From NCBI GenBank assembly GCA_012845835.1, contig JABAKD010000019.1:4569994-4633993 (forward strand): a stretch of DNA of 64,000 bases. The letters are read 5' to 3'. Below, piece after piece: positions 33,855 to 45,455 of the stretch (its first letter is position 1; each line of letters begins with the position of its first letter). The position numbers were made by a program, and so were the translations under genes. Source of the stretch: Undaria pinnatifida (lineage: Eukaryota > Sar > Phaeophyceae > Laminariales > Alariaceae). Below the pieces are notes generated by a model. The model saw nothing but the letters and a program-made list of their open reading frames with translations, was not told the origin of the DNA and ran no database searches.

Positions 33855-36800
33855 GGGGAGAGTTCGTGGATCTGCTGTTGTAAGTGTGTTCCGAGAAGAT
33901 AGTTGGCCGTCGGTACGTGGGTCAGTTGGTCTGGCCGGCGGGGTGGTGAGGTTTTTCAATCGTGTTAAGCATGGAAAGTGGGATACGGTATTTTCTTACG
34001 TCTGTGGATTTTACGTTCAGCATCAATTTTGTTTGACCTTGAGATATACAACCGTCACCGTCACTTCATTGGAACCGTAAACGTTGGGTACGAATGGTCC
34101 GGGCTGAAATGGTATGATATGAGATGGGGTAGTGGGTGTAAAATGGTTCGTCGTACCTTGGTCACGTCGTTTTGGGGTCGGGGGAGCACTTGGACCTGCT
34201 GTTGTAATCGTGATCGGAGAGGATCGTTGGCCGTCGGAACGTGGGTCACTTGGTCTGGCCAGCCAAGAGGCGAGATTGTTCAATTGTTGTGTCAAGAATA
34301 GGTGATAGAGTATTTTCTTACTGTCTGTGATGTATTTATTGATTCGGTATCGATTTGGATACCTTGAGATCCAAGAGCCGTAACCGTCATTTTGCTCGAA
34401 CCGTTTTCATTGGCTACGAACGATCCGGGATGAAATAGTATGATATGAGATGGGGGAGTGGGTGTACATAGGTTCGTTGTACCAATGTGAGGTGGGTTTG
34501 TGGTCGGGGAGTTCGTGGACCCGCTGTTGTAAGTGTGTACAGAGAGGATCGTTGACCGTCGACACGTGATTCATTTGGTCTGGCCGGCGAGGAGGTGAGG
34601 TTTCACACTTGGGTTAATTAAGTGAATTACGGCGTATACGGTATTTTCTTACCGTCTGTGGATTCTAGATTAGGTGTCAATTTTTGGATACCATGAGATC
34701 CAACAATCGTACCGTCATTTCGCTGGAACCGTAAACATTGGGTGTGAATGGTCCGGGATGAAGTGGTATGAATTTAGTTGGGGTAGTGGGTGTTTATAGG
34801 TTCGTTGAACCTAAGCGACGTGATTTTGGTGTCTTGGGAGTTCGTCGACCTGCTGTTGTAAGTGTGTTCGGAGAGGATCTTTGGCCGCCGGTACGTGAGT
34901 CATCTGGGTTGGTCGGCAAGGAGGTGGGATTTTTCACTCGTGCCAAGTATTTCACGTGGTATACGGTATTTTCTTACCGTCTGTGGATTTAACATTATCA
35001 GGTAGGTATCAATTGCTGGATACCTCGAGATCCAACAACCGCAACCGTCATTTCGTTGGAACCGTAAACAATGGGTATGAATGGTCCGGGATGAATTGGT
35101 ATGATATGAGACATGATAGTTGATGCATACAGGTTCGTGCTACCTAGGTGACGTGGTTTTGGGGTCGGAGGAGTTCGTGGAGCTGCTGCTGTAGGTGTGT
35201 TCGGAGAGGATCGTTGGCCGTCGGTATGTGGGTCATTTGGACTGGCCGCCGAGGAGGTGGGATTTCTCACTTGTGTCAATTATTATATATGGTATACGGT
35301 ATCTTCTTGCCGTCTGTGTAATTTAGATTAGGTATCGATTTTGTCGGTATGTGGGTCATTTGGACTGGCCGGCGAGCAGGTGAGATTTCTCACTTGTGTT
35401 AAGTATTTTATGTGGTATACGGTATTTTCTTACCGTCTGCGGAGTTTAGATTAGGTATCGATTTTGAATACATTGAGATCCAACAGTCGCAACCTTAATT
35501 TCGTCGCAACCTTGTACGTTGGGTAAGAATGGTCCTGCATGAAATCGTGTGACATGAGATGGGGTAGTTGGTGTATATAGGTTCGTTGTACCGAGGTGAC
35601 GTGGTTTTTGGGTCGGGGGAGCTCGTTGTCTTGCTGTTGTAAGTGTGTTCGGAGAGGATCGTTGACCGTCGGTACATTTGTTATTTGGTGTTGCCGGCGG
35701 GGAGGTGAGATTTCTCACTTGTTGCGTGTGGGTTATATTGTGTGGTATACGGTATTTTCTTACGTCTGTAGATTTTACATTCAGCATCAATTTTGTTTGA
35801 CCTTGAGATATACAACCGTCACCGTCACTTCATTGGAACCGTAAACATTGGGTATGAATGGTCCGGGATGAAATGGTATGATATGACATGGGGTAGTGGG
35901 TGTACATAGGATCGTGGTACCTAGGCGACGTGGGTTTGGAGTCGGGGGAGTTCGTGGACCTGTTATTGTAAGTGTGTTTGGAGAGGATCGTTCGGTGTTG
36001 GTACGTGGGTCATTTAGTCTGGCCGGCGAGTTCGGACTTTTTGCTTGCGTCATGTATATTGTGAGGTATATGCTATTTTCTCGCAGTCTGTGGATTTTAG
36101 ATTAGGTATCAATTTGCATACCTTGAGATCCCAAGGCCTAAACTGTCATTTTGATCTAACCGTTTCAATTTGGTACGAAGCCATCCAGGACGAAATGGTA
36201 TGATATGACATGGAGTAGGGACTGAATATAGGTTCGTTGTACCTAGGTGACGTGGTTCTGGGGTCGGGGGAGTTCGTGGGCTCGCTGTTGTAAGTGTGTT
36301 CGAAGAGGATCGTTGGCCGTCGGTACGTGGGTCATTTGGTGTAGCACGCGAGGAGGTGACATTTCTGGCTTGTGTTAGGCATACTATGTGATATCCGTTT
36401 TTTTTTCACCGTCTGTGGATTTACATTGGGGGTCTAGTCTATTTTCGGATACCTTGACATCCAACAACCGTACCCGTCTTTTCGTCGGAACCGTAAACGT
36501 TGGGTATTAATGGTCCGGGATGAAATGATATCATATATGACGGGGTAGTGGGTGTATTTAGCATCCTGGGACCTAGGCGACATGGTTTTGAAGTCCGGGG
36601 AGTTCGCGAACCTGTTGTTGTAAGTGTCTTCGGAGAGAAACGTTGGCCGTCGGTACGTGGGTCATTTGTTCTGGCCTGCCAGGTGGTATATGATTCTTGT
36701 GTTAGATATGGTATGTGTGATACGGTATTTTCTTACCGTCTCTGGATATATAACTTGGGAAACTATTTTTGGATACATTGAGATCCAACAGTCGTAACCG

Positions 36801-39400
36801 TCATTTTTATCTAACCGTTTCCATTTGGTACGACTGATCCGCAAATCGTTCTATGATAGCCCCACCAACTTTTCTTGAACGAAATCGCCGGTTTTGAACC
36901 CAGCTCCCGGCCGCACCTCCTGAAATACGATGCCCCTTGCCACCCCGATGTCATTGATCGATTGTTCGATAGTTTATTGCAAGCAAGAAAAAATTTGGAG
37001 ACCTTGACTTAGTAGCAACCTTTCTCACGTCGAGCAGCCATGAAACGTTCGATAAAGAAAATCGCTGGTTTTGGGGGGGGACTATCGTAGAATCAGTCCC
37101 GGGATGAAATGGTATGATATGAGATGGGGTAGTGGTTGGTTATACCTAGGTGACGTGGTTTTGGGGTCGGGGGAGCTCGTTATCTTGCTATTGTAAGTGT
37201 GTTAGGATAGGATCGTTGGCCGTCGGTACATTAGCTATTTGGTGTTGCCGGCGAGGAGGTGAGATTTCTCACCTGTGTTGATTATATTGTGTGGTATACG
37301 GTATTTTCTTACATCTGTGGATTATTCATTCAGTATCAATTTTGTTTGACCTTGTGATCCAACAGCCGCAACCGTCGTTTCCTTGAAATCGTAACCATTG
37401 GGTATGAACGGTCCAGGATGTAATGGTATGATAAGAGATGGGGTATAGTGGCTGTATATAGGTTCGTGGTACCTAGGTAACGTGGGTTTGGAGTCGGTGG
37501 AGTTCGTGAACCTTCATTATTGAAAGTGTGTTTGGAGAGGGTCGTTGGCCGTCGGTCGGTGGGTCATTTGGTCTGGCCGGCGAGGTGGTATTTTTTGCTT
37601 GTGTTATGTATGTTATGTGCGAAACGGTATATTTTTTCCGTCTATAGATTTTACATTAGGTATAATTATTTCGATACCTACCTGGAGATCCAACAACAAC
37701 AACCGTCATTTTGTAGGAACCGTAAGCATTGGGTATGAATGATCCCGGATAAAATGGTGTGATATGAGATGGGGTAGTAGGTGTATATAGGTTCGTGGTA
37801 CCTAGGTGACGTTGCTTCGGAGTCGGGGGAGTTCGTGGACCTGTTGTTATTGTAAGTGTGTTCGGAGAGGATCGTTGGCCGTCGGTACGTGGGTCATTTG
37901 GTCTGGCCGTCGAGGTGGTACTTTTTGCTTTTGTTGAGTATGGTATGTGCAATACGGTTTTTTTTTACCGTCTGTGTATTAAATTTTCGGTATCTATTTT
38001 TCGATACCTGGAGATCCACCAACCGCAACCGTCAATTCGTTAAAACCGAAAACATTGCGGAAGAATGGTCTGTATGACATGAGGTGGGATAGTTGGTGTA
38101 TATAGGTTCGTGGTACCTAGGTGACGCGGTTTTGGAGTCGGGGGATTTCGTGGACCTGTTGTTGTAAGTGTGATCGGACAGGATCGTTGGGCGTCGGTAC
38201 GTGGGTCATTTGGTTTGGCCGGCGAGGTGGTATCTTTTGCTTGTGCTAAGTGTAGTATGTGCGAAACGGTGTATATCTACCGTCTGTCGATTATATTTTC
38301 TTTATGTATTTCTCGAGACATTGTAGTCCAACAACCGTACCCGTCATTTCGTTGGAACCGTAAACAGTGGGTGTGAATGGTCCGGGATGAAATGGTATGA
38401 TATGGAATAGGGTAGTGGGTGTATATAGATAGGTTCGTAGTACCTGGGCGACGTGGTTTTGTAGTCGAGGGAGTTCGTGAACCTGTTATTGTAGGTGTGT
38501 TCAGAGGGGATCGTTGGCCGTCGGTACGTGGGTCATTTAGTTTGGCCGGCGAGGACGTGAGGTTTTCACTTTGACAAGTAAGTACGGTAGTTGGGATACG
38601 GTGTTTTCTCACCGTTTGTAGATTTTCATTTCGATATACAGTTTGGGATACTCTGACATCCAAGAGCCGTAACCGTCATTTTGTTACAACCGTGAACCTT
38701 TGGGTACGAATGGTTCGGGATGAAATGGTATGATTGAGATGGGGTAGTGGGTGTATATATGTTCGTTGTACCTAGATGACATGGTTTTGGGGTCGGGGGC
38801 GTTCGTCGGCCTGCTGTCGCAAGTTTGTTCGGATAGGATCGTTGGCCGTCGGTACGTGAGACATTTGGTCTGGCGGGCGAGGACGTGGGATTTTTAACTT
38901 GTCTCAACGATGGTATGTAGGTTACGGAATTTCTTATCGTCTGTGGATTTTACATTCGGTATCTTTTTCTGGATACCATGACATCCAACAGCCGTAACCG
39001 CATTTTGTTCGAACCGTAACCATTCGGTATGAATGGTCCGTAATGAAATGGTATGATATGAGATGGGGTAGTGGGTGTACATATGTTCGTTGTACCTATG
39101 TGACGTGGTTCGGGGTCGAGGGAGTTCGTGGACCTGCAGTTGTAAGTGTGTTCGGAGAGGATCGTTTGCCGTTGGTACGGGGATCATTTGGTCTGGCTGG
39201 CGAGGAGGTGATATGATTCACTTGTGTTAAGAAGACCTAGGGTATGTGGAATACTCTATTTTCTCACCGTCTGTGGTTTTAGGTTGGGTATCTGTTTTAG
39301 GATACCTTGAGATCCAACAGCCGTAGTCTTCATTTTGTTGGGACTGTAACCATTGGGTATCAATGGTCCGCGATAAAATCGTGTGATAGGAGATGGGGTA
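33855..39400 (+). repeat. Tandem satellite, about 17 diverged units of roughly 325 bp
   Basis: Every unit carries in order GGTATGAATGGTCCGGGATG, GGTATGATATGAGATGGGG, GTGGGTGTATATAGGTTCG, ACCTAGGTGACGTGG, GGTCGGGGGAGTTCGTGG, TAAGTGTGTTCGGAGAGGAT, TTGGCCGTCGGTACGTGGGT, CTGGCCGGCGAGGAGGTG, GTATACGGTATTTTCTTACC, and a small hairpin GGTATC..GGATACC followed by GAGATCCAACAGCCGTAACC. Landmarks (the GGGGGAGTTCG block) fall near 34183, 34510, 34835, 35170, 35620, 35945, 36265, 36595, 37170, 37495, 37825, 38140, 38470, 38790 and 39120. Partial units occur near 35340 and at both ends. Units are diverged by roughly 10-20 percent, so the array is not freshly homogenised. Confidence 0.9.
36832..37098. mobile_element. 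MITE-like insertion inside a satellite unit
   Basis: Non-satellite DNA of about 265 bases interrupts a unit. The right end, read inverted, is GACTGATTCTACGATAGTCC. The left end has GACTGAT, ten extra bases, then TTCTATGATAGCCCC, giving an imperfect inverted repeat of about 22 bases. Just inside are further inverted matches: AATCGCCGGTTTT near the left end and AAATCGCTGGTTTT near the right. No coding capacity is present. The target duplication is unclear, because the flanking satellite has lost a few bases. Confidence 0.5.
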
Positions 39401-39673
39401 GTGGATTGTACCGCTTTTGGCACTTTGGGTTGGTGCCCCAGTACTATTTTGCGTCCGATGCACCAGCGCTCAGCCCGTCAAAAAAACCTTCTACAGTGGG
39501 CTCTTTTCCATGTATTCGAAGATCCATTGCACCACTTTTTTCGGCTCAGCACTCTCTTCAAGGCAAGGAAACGGGTTAACCCCGACCAGAGGCGTCGTAG
39601 CTCCAAGTACGAGGTGGGGTTGGTCTATAGCCTCAATAGCTGTCGACGGTTGAGTATCAGGGTCTCGATCCAT
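39401..39673 (-). pseudogene. Unrecognised coding fragment with a frameshift
   Basis: On the minus strand a 60-codon frame (39673-39491) reads STAIEAIDQPHLVLGATTPLVG and KVVQWIFEYMEKSP, then meets a TAG. Shifting the frame at that point continues VEGFFDGLSAGASDAK to a stop near 39445. The natural amino-acid composition on both sides of a one-base break suggests an eroded gene. I do not know the family. It begins at the right border of the satellite. Confidence 0.35.
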
Positions 39674-41520
39674 TTCCGGATTTCCGGATATGTCTTAGTT
39701 TGTCATCTCTATATCGTCGTGCGTGATATGTACCTACGACCTGTAGAATGGGCTAAAGGTATGGTGTTTCGTATATATGTGCTACTTCTGTGAGAGATTG
39801 ACCAACCGGCCATCACTATTGGTTGACAACGTCTGATGTCTGTTATTCAGGAACAGTCGTGATATTCGGAAACTGTTGTGCGATTCGAAAACTGTCTTGG
39901 GATCCGGGAAACGGCAGGTACTTACACAAGCACGACGGAAAAATAAGCCGCGAGATCAATGTAGTACATAGGTACACAACAATGACAGCACCCGGTCTGG
40001 CGGCAGAATGGCGTGTTTTTGAGAAGCGCGCTAGGACTCGAAGTGATCGACTGTGTTTCGAGCTGGGCTTTACTCTGCCTTTCGTTAAGAAATTTGATCA
40101 TTTTTCAAAATTCTTGCATCTTCAGCAGTCTGTCACCGCGCCCACCCACGTAAACCACACGCACTGATTCAGAGTTGCAGCCATATGGTTCATGGCGTCC
40201 GATCTCCGTGTTGGCCTGCAACGGGACGAGCTGCACCCAAGACCTTTTCCGTTGGTGCTCGGTTACCACTTGTACAGTCCTCTACGACTCGGATTCCCGA
40301 CACAGACATGCCTCATTATTTACACCAAACGCATTAAACATCGCTTTGTCTGTTACGTTGTTTCTTGTGTGCGCAGACGAAGCTACCATTTGAACGGTTT
40401 ACGTTTCACCTATTCGTGGCCCGTTCAGTTCCCCTTTAACTACCCGTGGGGGCTATGGGAGCAACGATGATGTCGGTAGGGACACCTGCGTCGAATATAG
40501 AGCATGTAGAGGACACTCCAGGCAGCAATTCTTCTAACCTTTTACTAGAATCGTTCGGATCCAAGTCTGGCTGCTGCCCCAATGCCGACTGGATGGTGCC
40601 ATCTGCTTTGTTGCTGCTCTAATAATACAGTTGTACTGTGTGTTTGCTAAATATTCAATTTTTTAGCTTCATCGTTAGTCCATTGTATTAGGTACGGGGG
40701 CGACGATGTCGGTATTGGAATTACTGTCTTCAGAAACAGTGCGGGAGTGATGTACCATGCGGCAGGGCTGCTACTCATGCAACAGTTGTCTCGCTGGAAA
40801 CCCAATATGCTTGCTGCCCCCGACGTTGATTGGATGGCTTCATCCGTTTTGTTGTTAATCATATCAGGGTAGTAGTTGCTGCCTCGCTGTTGTGTTATTT
40901 GGCGTATCTTGCTCGCCATCGAATTTCCTTCTACTTTTCCAATTATTGTGTTTCGTGTATACTCTTTCTATCATCGTGTTCCTTTTTTTTCAATGATTGC
41001 GTTTTCTTTTAGGGGGCCTAATGCCGTGTTAGTTGTATTGCAACAAACCGTTATAGCGCTATGTAGGACGTGGTGGAAGTGAAATCCCTTGGACACTCCA
41101 GTGGGCCAGATTGATACAGGAGATATTAGACAAGGCAAATAAGTACGAGTACCGAACACGACGTAAGAAACCACACGCCGGTGAAAACATTTTCAGTTTA
41201 AATTCCTATCACCGGGTGGGTGTGGTATCCTGTGGGGGGTGTTGTATATAGACTAATGTAACCCGGTTGATAATGTGCCACAAAAGGGGTGTGATAAACC
41301 ACGGGGCGTGATAGCACTACCACACACCCACAGGAGGGTGTAGATATGTGGTAATTAAGGGTGTGATCAAACGAGGTGTTATAACACTGCCTGTACGCAA
41401 TCGTACGGCTGCCGCACACTTGAAGAAGTGCGGTATTACGGGGGGGTGATTGCAATGAAAACACGGAATGGAGCTGAGAGCGAGCCAGCAACTGGCTGTT
41501 GAGCTAGTGCGGTGGCTGTC
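39674..41520. other. Gene-poor stretch with a diverged duplication
   Basis: Two related segments about 240 bases apart, near 40455-40622 and 40693-40862, share GATGATGTCGGTA/GACGATGTCGGTA, GCTGCCCC and GA(C/T)TGGATGG..(C/T)CATC.G(T/C)TTTGTTG. They look like an old tandem duplication. At 41205-41400 variants of GGGTGTGATAA and GGTGTTATAAC recur several times. No gene is recognised. Confidence 0.4.
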
Positions 41521-42520
41521 ATGGCACCGCTATAACCGTCTGCTGTCCTACTTCTTGTTCCGGAGCACATCGGGAGCTGCGGCCAGCTTTCTTCTACAAT
41601 TCAAGCCCAAGCGAGGTGAACTTGCGAATGGGAAGGCTGCTTGGGGTGGTATGGATAGAAAATATCAAAATTCCACTTGCTAACGTAGACGTATACTCAA
41701 GCAACAACTAACGCATATGGTCATGACCGATGGGCAAGGCCCAGACATGTTCATAAAAGAAGTATCCTATTTACGCGATGAATTGGTGGACATGGGAGAG
41801 GTATTCAACGGTGACAGCATAAATATTGGACATAGTGCTGGAAGGACTCACGGATGAATACCTGAACAAAATATAGCGCCGATGCAGATGATGACTTCAC
41901 ACTCGATCGAGCTGTGATAACAATGCGAAATATGTACGCGAATAGAACTATGAAACGGTCCTTTGAAAAGCGAAGGAGCGTGAATCTGCTAACACTCTCA
42001 GCAGTAGTGACCTGTTCACACTGCAAAAGCCAGGCCATCGAGTCAAATTATGCTTTAAACGCAAGGGAAAGATGTCGGGGAAGAAATCTCCCCGGACACC
42101 TCGAAACCATTCGTGGTGTAGCCTGCATAATACCGATCGCCACGACAATAGCGACTGTCGGTCTCAAATGCGGGACGACAGTATAACTCGTCGCCCTCGT
42201 CCTGGTCAACAAAATGGCCAGCATAATAACAACCGCAGCGCTCACGCCAACACCGCCACAACTCCAACTTCAACAACGCAATTCGAAGCTTACGTCCCAG
42301 TGACACATGCTCCGTCCACTACTGCGGCTGCGACTACAGCAGCTACTTCTACGTCATTCGCGACTCTTCCCTGTCCATCCTCACCTCTAGGTGGTACAGG
42401 TTATTCTTTCATCACCGCACCTCCGATCAACATCGATGCGCAGCCCTTCGTATTCTCCGTGATTGAGGACAGCAGAGCTTCTAGCCACTTCATCGACAAT
42501 CAGTTTCTACCTGGCATGTA
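41521..42520 (+). pseudogene. copia gag and protease remnant
   Basis: Shared blocks include FRSTSGAAAS and FKPKRGELANGKAAW (41560-41650), KYQNSTC (41666-41683) and a methionine-rich ITMRNMYANR (41914-41945). The knuckle region CSHCKS (about 42012) loses frame just before its His. From 42072 the frame gives SGKKSPRTPR, a Thr/Ala-rich linker, and EDSRASSHFID at about 42466-42498. In that last block the Gly of the DSGAS protease triad is Arg. The frame stops at 42519. The damage differs from that in the minus-strand copy, so the two decayed independently. Confidence 0.65.
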
Positions 42521-42527
42521 ACATTAA

Positions 42528-43287
42528 ATGAACCACTACGTACAGCTGGACCCTCCTGTAACAATAAACATAGCGGGAAACCATCGCCTGTATGGCGTTG
42601 GTCAAGGGGTTTTGGTCGTTCAAGTGTTGGACCATATAGGCTCTAAGCACTCTGTGAAGCTTCCTGTCACAGTCGTACCAGGGCAAGGCAGGCGCCTATT
42701 TTCGGGGAGGTCAGCAGCTAGGAGAGGAGCCACTTTGATCTTCGCCACGAATTCGTATCTGGACATGGGTGCATTTACTGTACTACTACGCAAAGACAGC
42801 CACTGCTCCACTCCGCATCATCACGACCTCACCACTGGGGCTGCGAGCCGAACACCTGGGACAGCGTTCCCGACCATTTCCGGCAAAAAGTTTCAACCGG
42901 ACACCGCCCTCGCTGTTCATGCTTCGACTTGCTACTAAAGCTACTTCCATGTCTACACCTGTTCCGGCTAATATCTGGCACAAGAGGTTAGGCCACCCCA
43001 ATGGTCAGGTGATGTCCAAGGTGAAAAATATCCCAGAGTGTGGGGTAAATGTTTCAGACACTTTATCGGCGTGCAATACGTGCAAGATCATTAAGAGCAC
43101 GAACCAGAAGCACCGTAAGACATCGCGGTCTAACCTTTCCGGCGAACGTATAAAACTGGTGAGTACTGACCTGCTAGGATACGCCTGCATGGCAACATGT
43201 ACCGACCATCACAGCAGGGTAAACGCATCCTCCTCGAAAAGCGGCCTTCTGTTCCACCAACAGCAGACTCGGCCTCGTCTCAAGTAA
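42528..43287 (+). pseudogene. copia GAG-pre-integrase region and start of integrase core
   Basis: The frame from MNHYVQLDPP (42528) matches the left copy until a frameshift near 42800-42940. Another frame then supplies NIWHKRLGHPNGQVMSKVK and CNTCKIIKSTNQKH, the H-H-C-C finger ligands. It extends beyond the left copy into GERIKLVSTDLLGY, the first strand of the integrase core with its probable first catalytic Asp, and then loses similarity. Nothing resembling the remaining core is clear downstream. Confidence 0.6.
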
Positions 43288-43827
43288 GAGCGCGTCAGCT
43301 GGCCTGCAGCGACAAGGATGTCAGAAACAGCAGTTTGAGACCGTTTGGCAGTACACCAGGGTTGTCGGAATGGACACAATAAACCGTCCGGCCGGCATCT
43401 ATTTCGGTACCCAACACCTACGCGCAACCTATGGCCTCACCACAAGCGAAGAATGCAAACCTTCAACGACCTCTGCTCGAAGGTCAACGAATTCAGCACG
43501 GAGAGCTCCTTCCAAGCTCCAACACCGTTAAGTCGCAACTACAGCTCCATCTCACAAGACCGCCTTTGACCATCGCGACGGCCTTGAAATTTTTCTCAGG
43601 CAACCTCCGTGATGAAAACCATCATTGCTTCATGGAGTTCCATACAAGATTGCGGTGTTTCATAAGTGGGAAAAGTTATTCCTGCTTCGATTCTACCGTA
43701 TGCTATTGAATTTTTCAATCACCGACAAACCGCGACGTACCGAGGACGGAGAAGCGCGTGAAGCAAAACCAAATAGGAAATATACCGACAAACGTTTGGC
43801 CTATCATAAATCAGCTACTAGACTGCA

Positions 43828-44610
43828 ATGGACCGAGGAAGGGGAAGGATCACTGGAAGGATTACACCTCCATCGCATCACAACCTTTCTCCCCCTCTCT
43901 GTCAAGCGCTTCTTCAGCCTTTCATACCTTCTATACAAATGAGCTCCATCAGCAGCTACCCAAACGGCACTCCCGTCCACAATCGGGGACAGGCGCTAGA
44001 AGCCCAACGCTTCCATCAATGGTTTCGCTCGGGACGGGATAACAGCCGGAGGTACATAGGGTTCGCGAAGCCTAACAGCCGGGATGCCCAAGGCATTATT
44101 TGGGGGGCATGCTACAACCTCCTCAAAGACATCAAAGTCCCGGATCAAACACGCCTAGGACTGAAGGACATGGCAGCAAAGCGTGAAAAGAATGGGCTAC
44201 TAGACAGGTTTGAGTACCCAACGATAAAAGTAATCATAAAGTCGCTCAAAGAGTACGCAACGATTGAAGTGTTTATAAAGTCGCTCAAGTACTTACATAA
44301 GCGAGATGACTTGCTGTTTTTTATCAATAGAAGAGTTTACCGATTTTTAGTGCGGGGTTGGATCGGTGACTCGGTCGCTAACCCTTTTGACTTTCTCATT
44401 GCCAGTAGTATGTACAACGACATAGTCAAACGGCTGTCAGATATCTCGTACGTATCTCAACCCCAGAGGATGAGAAAGTATGGACGAGACTTGACCGTGT
44501 CCCAATCCAGGGGTAATTTTACCGCAGTTGTAACACTTCGCACAGGAACGGGCGTATGGTTATACCGGCAATATTTTCTTGCGATATGTACTTGTAGGTA
44601 CAACAGTTGA
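43828..44610 (+). CDS. Unrecognised 260-codon frame between copia integrase and 3' LTR
   Basis: This is the longest uninterrupted frame in the deleted part of the element. From about residue 35 (an ATG at 43938) it has an ordinary, charged composition: ALEAQRFHQWFRSGRD, IIWGACYNLLKDIK, DMAAKREKNGLLDRF. It includes a short internal duplication, TIKVIIKSLKEY then TIEVFIKSLKYL. It does not carry the YxDD of reverse transcriptase or an RNase H motif. It may be non-copia sequence inserted into the element, or a chance frame. Confidence 0.3.
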   Translation: MDRGRGRITGRITPPSHHNLSPPLCQALLQPFIPSIQMSSISSYPNGTPVHNRGQALEAQRFHQWFRSGRDNSRRYIGFAKPNSRDAQGIIWGACYNLLKDIKVPDQTRLGLKDMAAKREKNGLLDRFEYPTIKVIIKSLKEYATIEVFIKSLKYLHKRDDLLFFINRRVYRFLVRGWIGDSVANPFDFLIASSMYNDIVKRLSDISYVSQPQRMRKYGRDLTVSQSRGNFTAVVTLRTGTGVWLYRQYFLAICTCRYNS

Positions 44611-45455
44611 AGATTGATACTCAAGTAGAGAATATTACTTAGTGCAGCAGATATGCTTCAACTTCAAAGTTACAACTGCTCGCCAGTTACGTATTAGTAA
44701 AGGTGGAACTATGGGTCGTATGAACTTAAGTCAACGATCGTACAGCAATCAGCTACGTTCTTCCGGAAAATGCGTACGAGTACGTATTCCAGCACTAAGG
44801 AGTAAAGGCTCACAAAGACTGCCTATCTTATGCTCTTCAGCCTATGAATACTATCAGACAGTTTATCGTTTTATGCGTATCATAATATCATATTGAAGTG
44901 GCGTGGTTAACTTACATCAGCGACCTTTGTTTGTTTGTGTGTTTGTTTTTTGTTTTTAATCAGGTATCGCTCGATGATGGACTATGACAACACCCATCAT
45001 ACTCTATTATAGTACTACCAGTACATTCGTAGTTCTATTTCTTTCTTAATTTCGTATTTTTTATGTACGGAAATACGTAAGTACATAAAAACAGAACTGA
45101 AGAATGAGAATGAAATATTTTTTAGTAATGGACACTTGTCTACGATTCTCTTTATTTTATCTAGTATTGTTTATCTTTTTGGTACAACTCAGAAAAGGCG
45201 TTCAAAACCCAGTAAACGTATCTTTGCGTTTATCTTCTAGGGTATTTATCGCTGATAATTACACCAAGCGTAGTTTTTTTACGTATATTTCCTTGCACGG
45301 CTTGATTTTTGTATATGTGTGAATGACATGGATACGTCCGTATTGCCGCGGTTGATACATCAGACTGAATATGTGACCCATTTGTTTTTAATTTTTCGAA
45401 TTTGATTTCTAAGTATGAGGCTTCTCTAGCATTATGACTTTGCATTATGGGGGCG

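Noticed and set aside
36880-36910. tRNA-like B box (GGTTCAAAACC, minus strand) in the MITE-like insertion
   Set aside because: The T-stem does not pair in the correct register and no A box or cloverleaf was found. The same holds for a GGTTCAAACCC at about 6549-6559.
33855-39400. CRISPR array or rRNA spacer
   Set aside because: Units are about 325 bases and diverged throughout, with no short constant repeats and unique spacers, no cas genes and no rRNA motifs.
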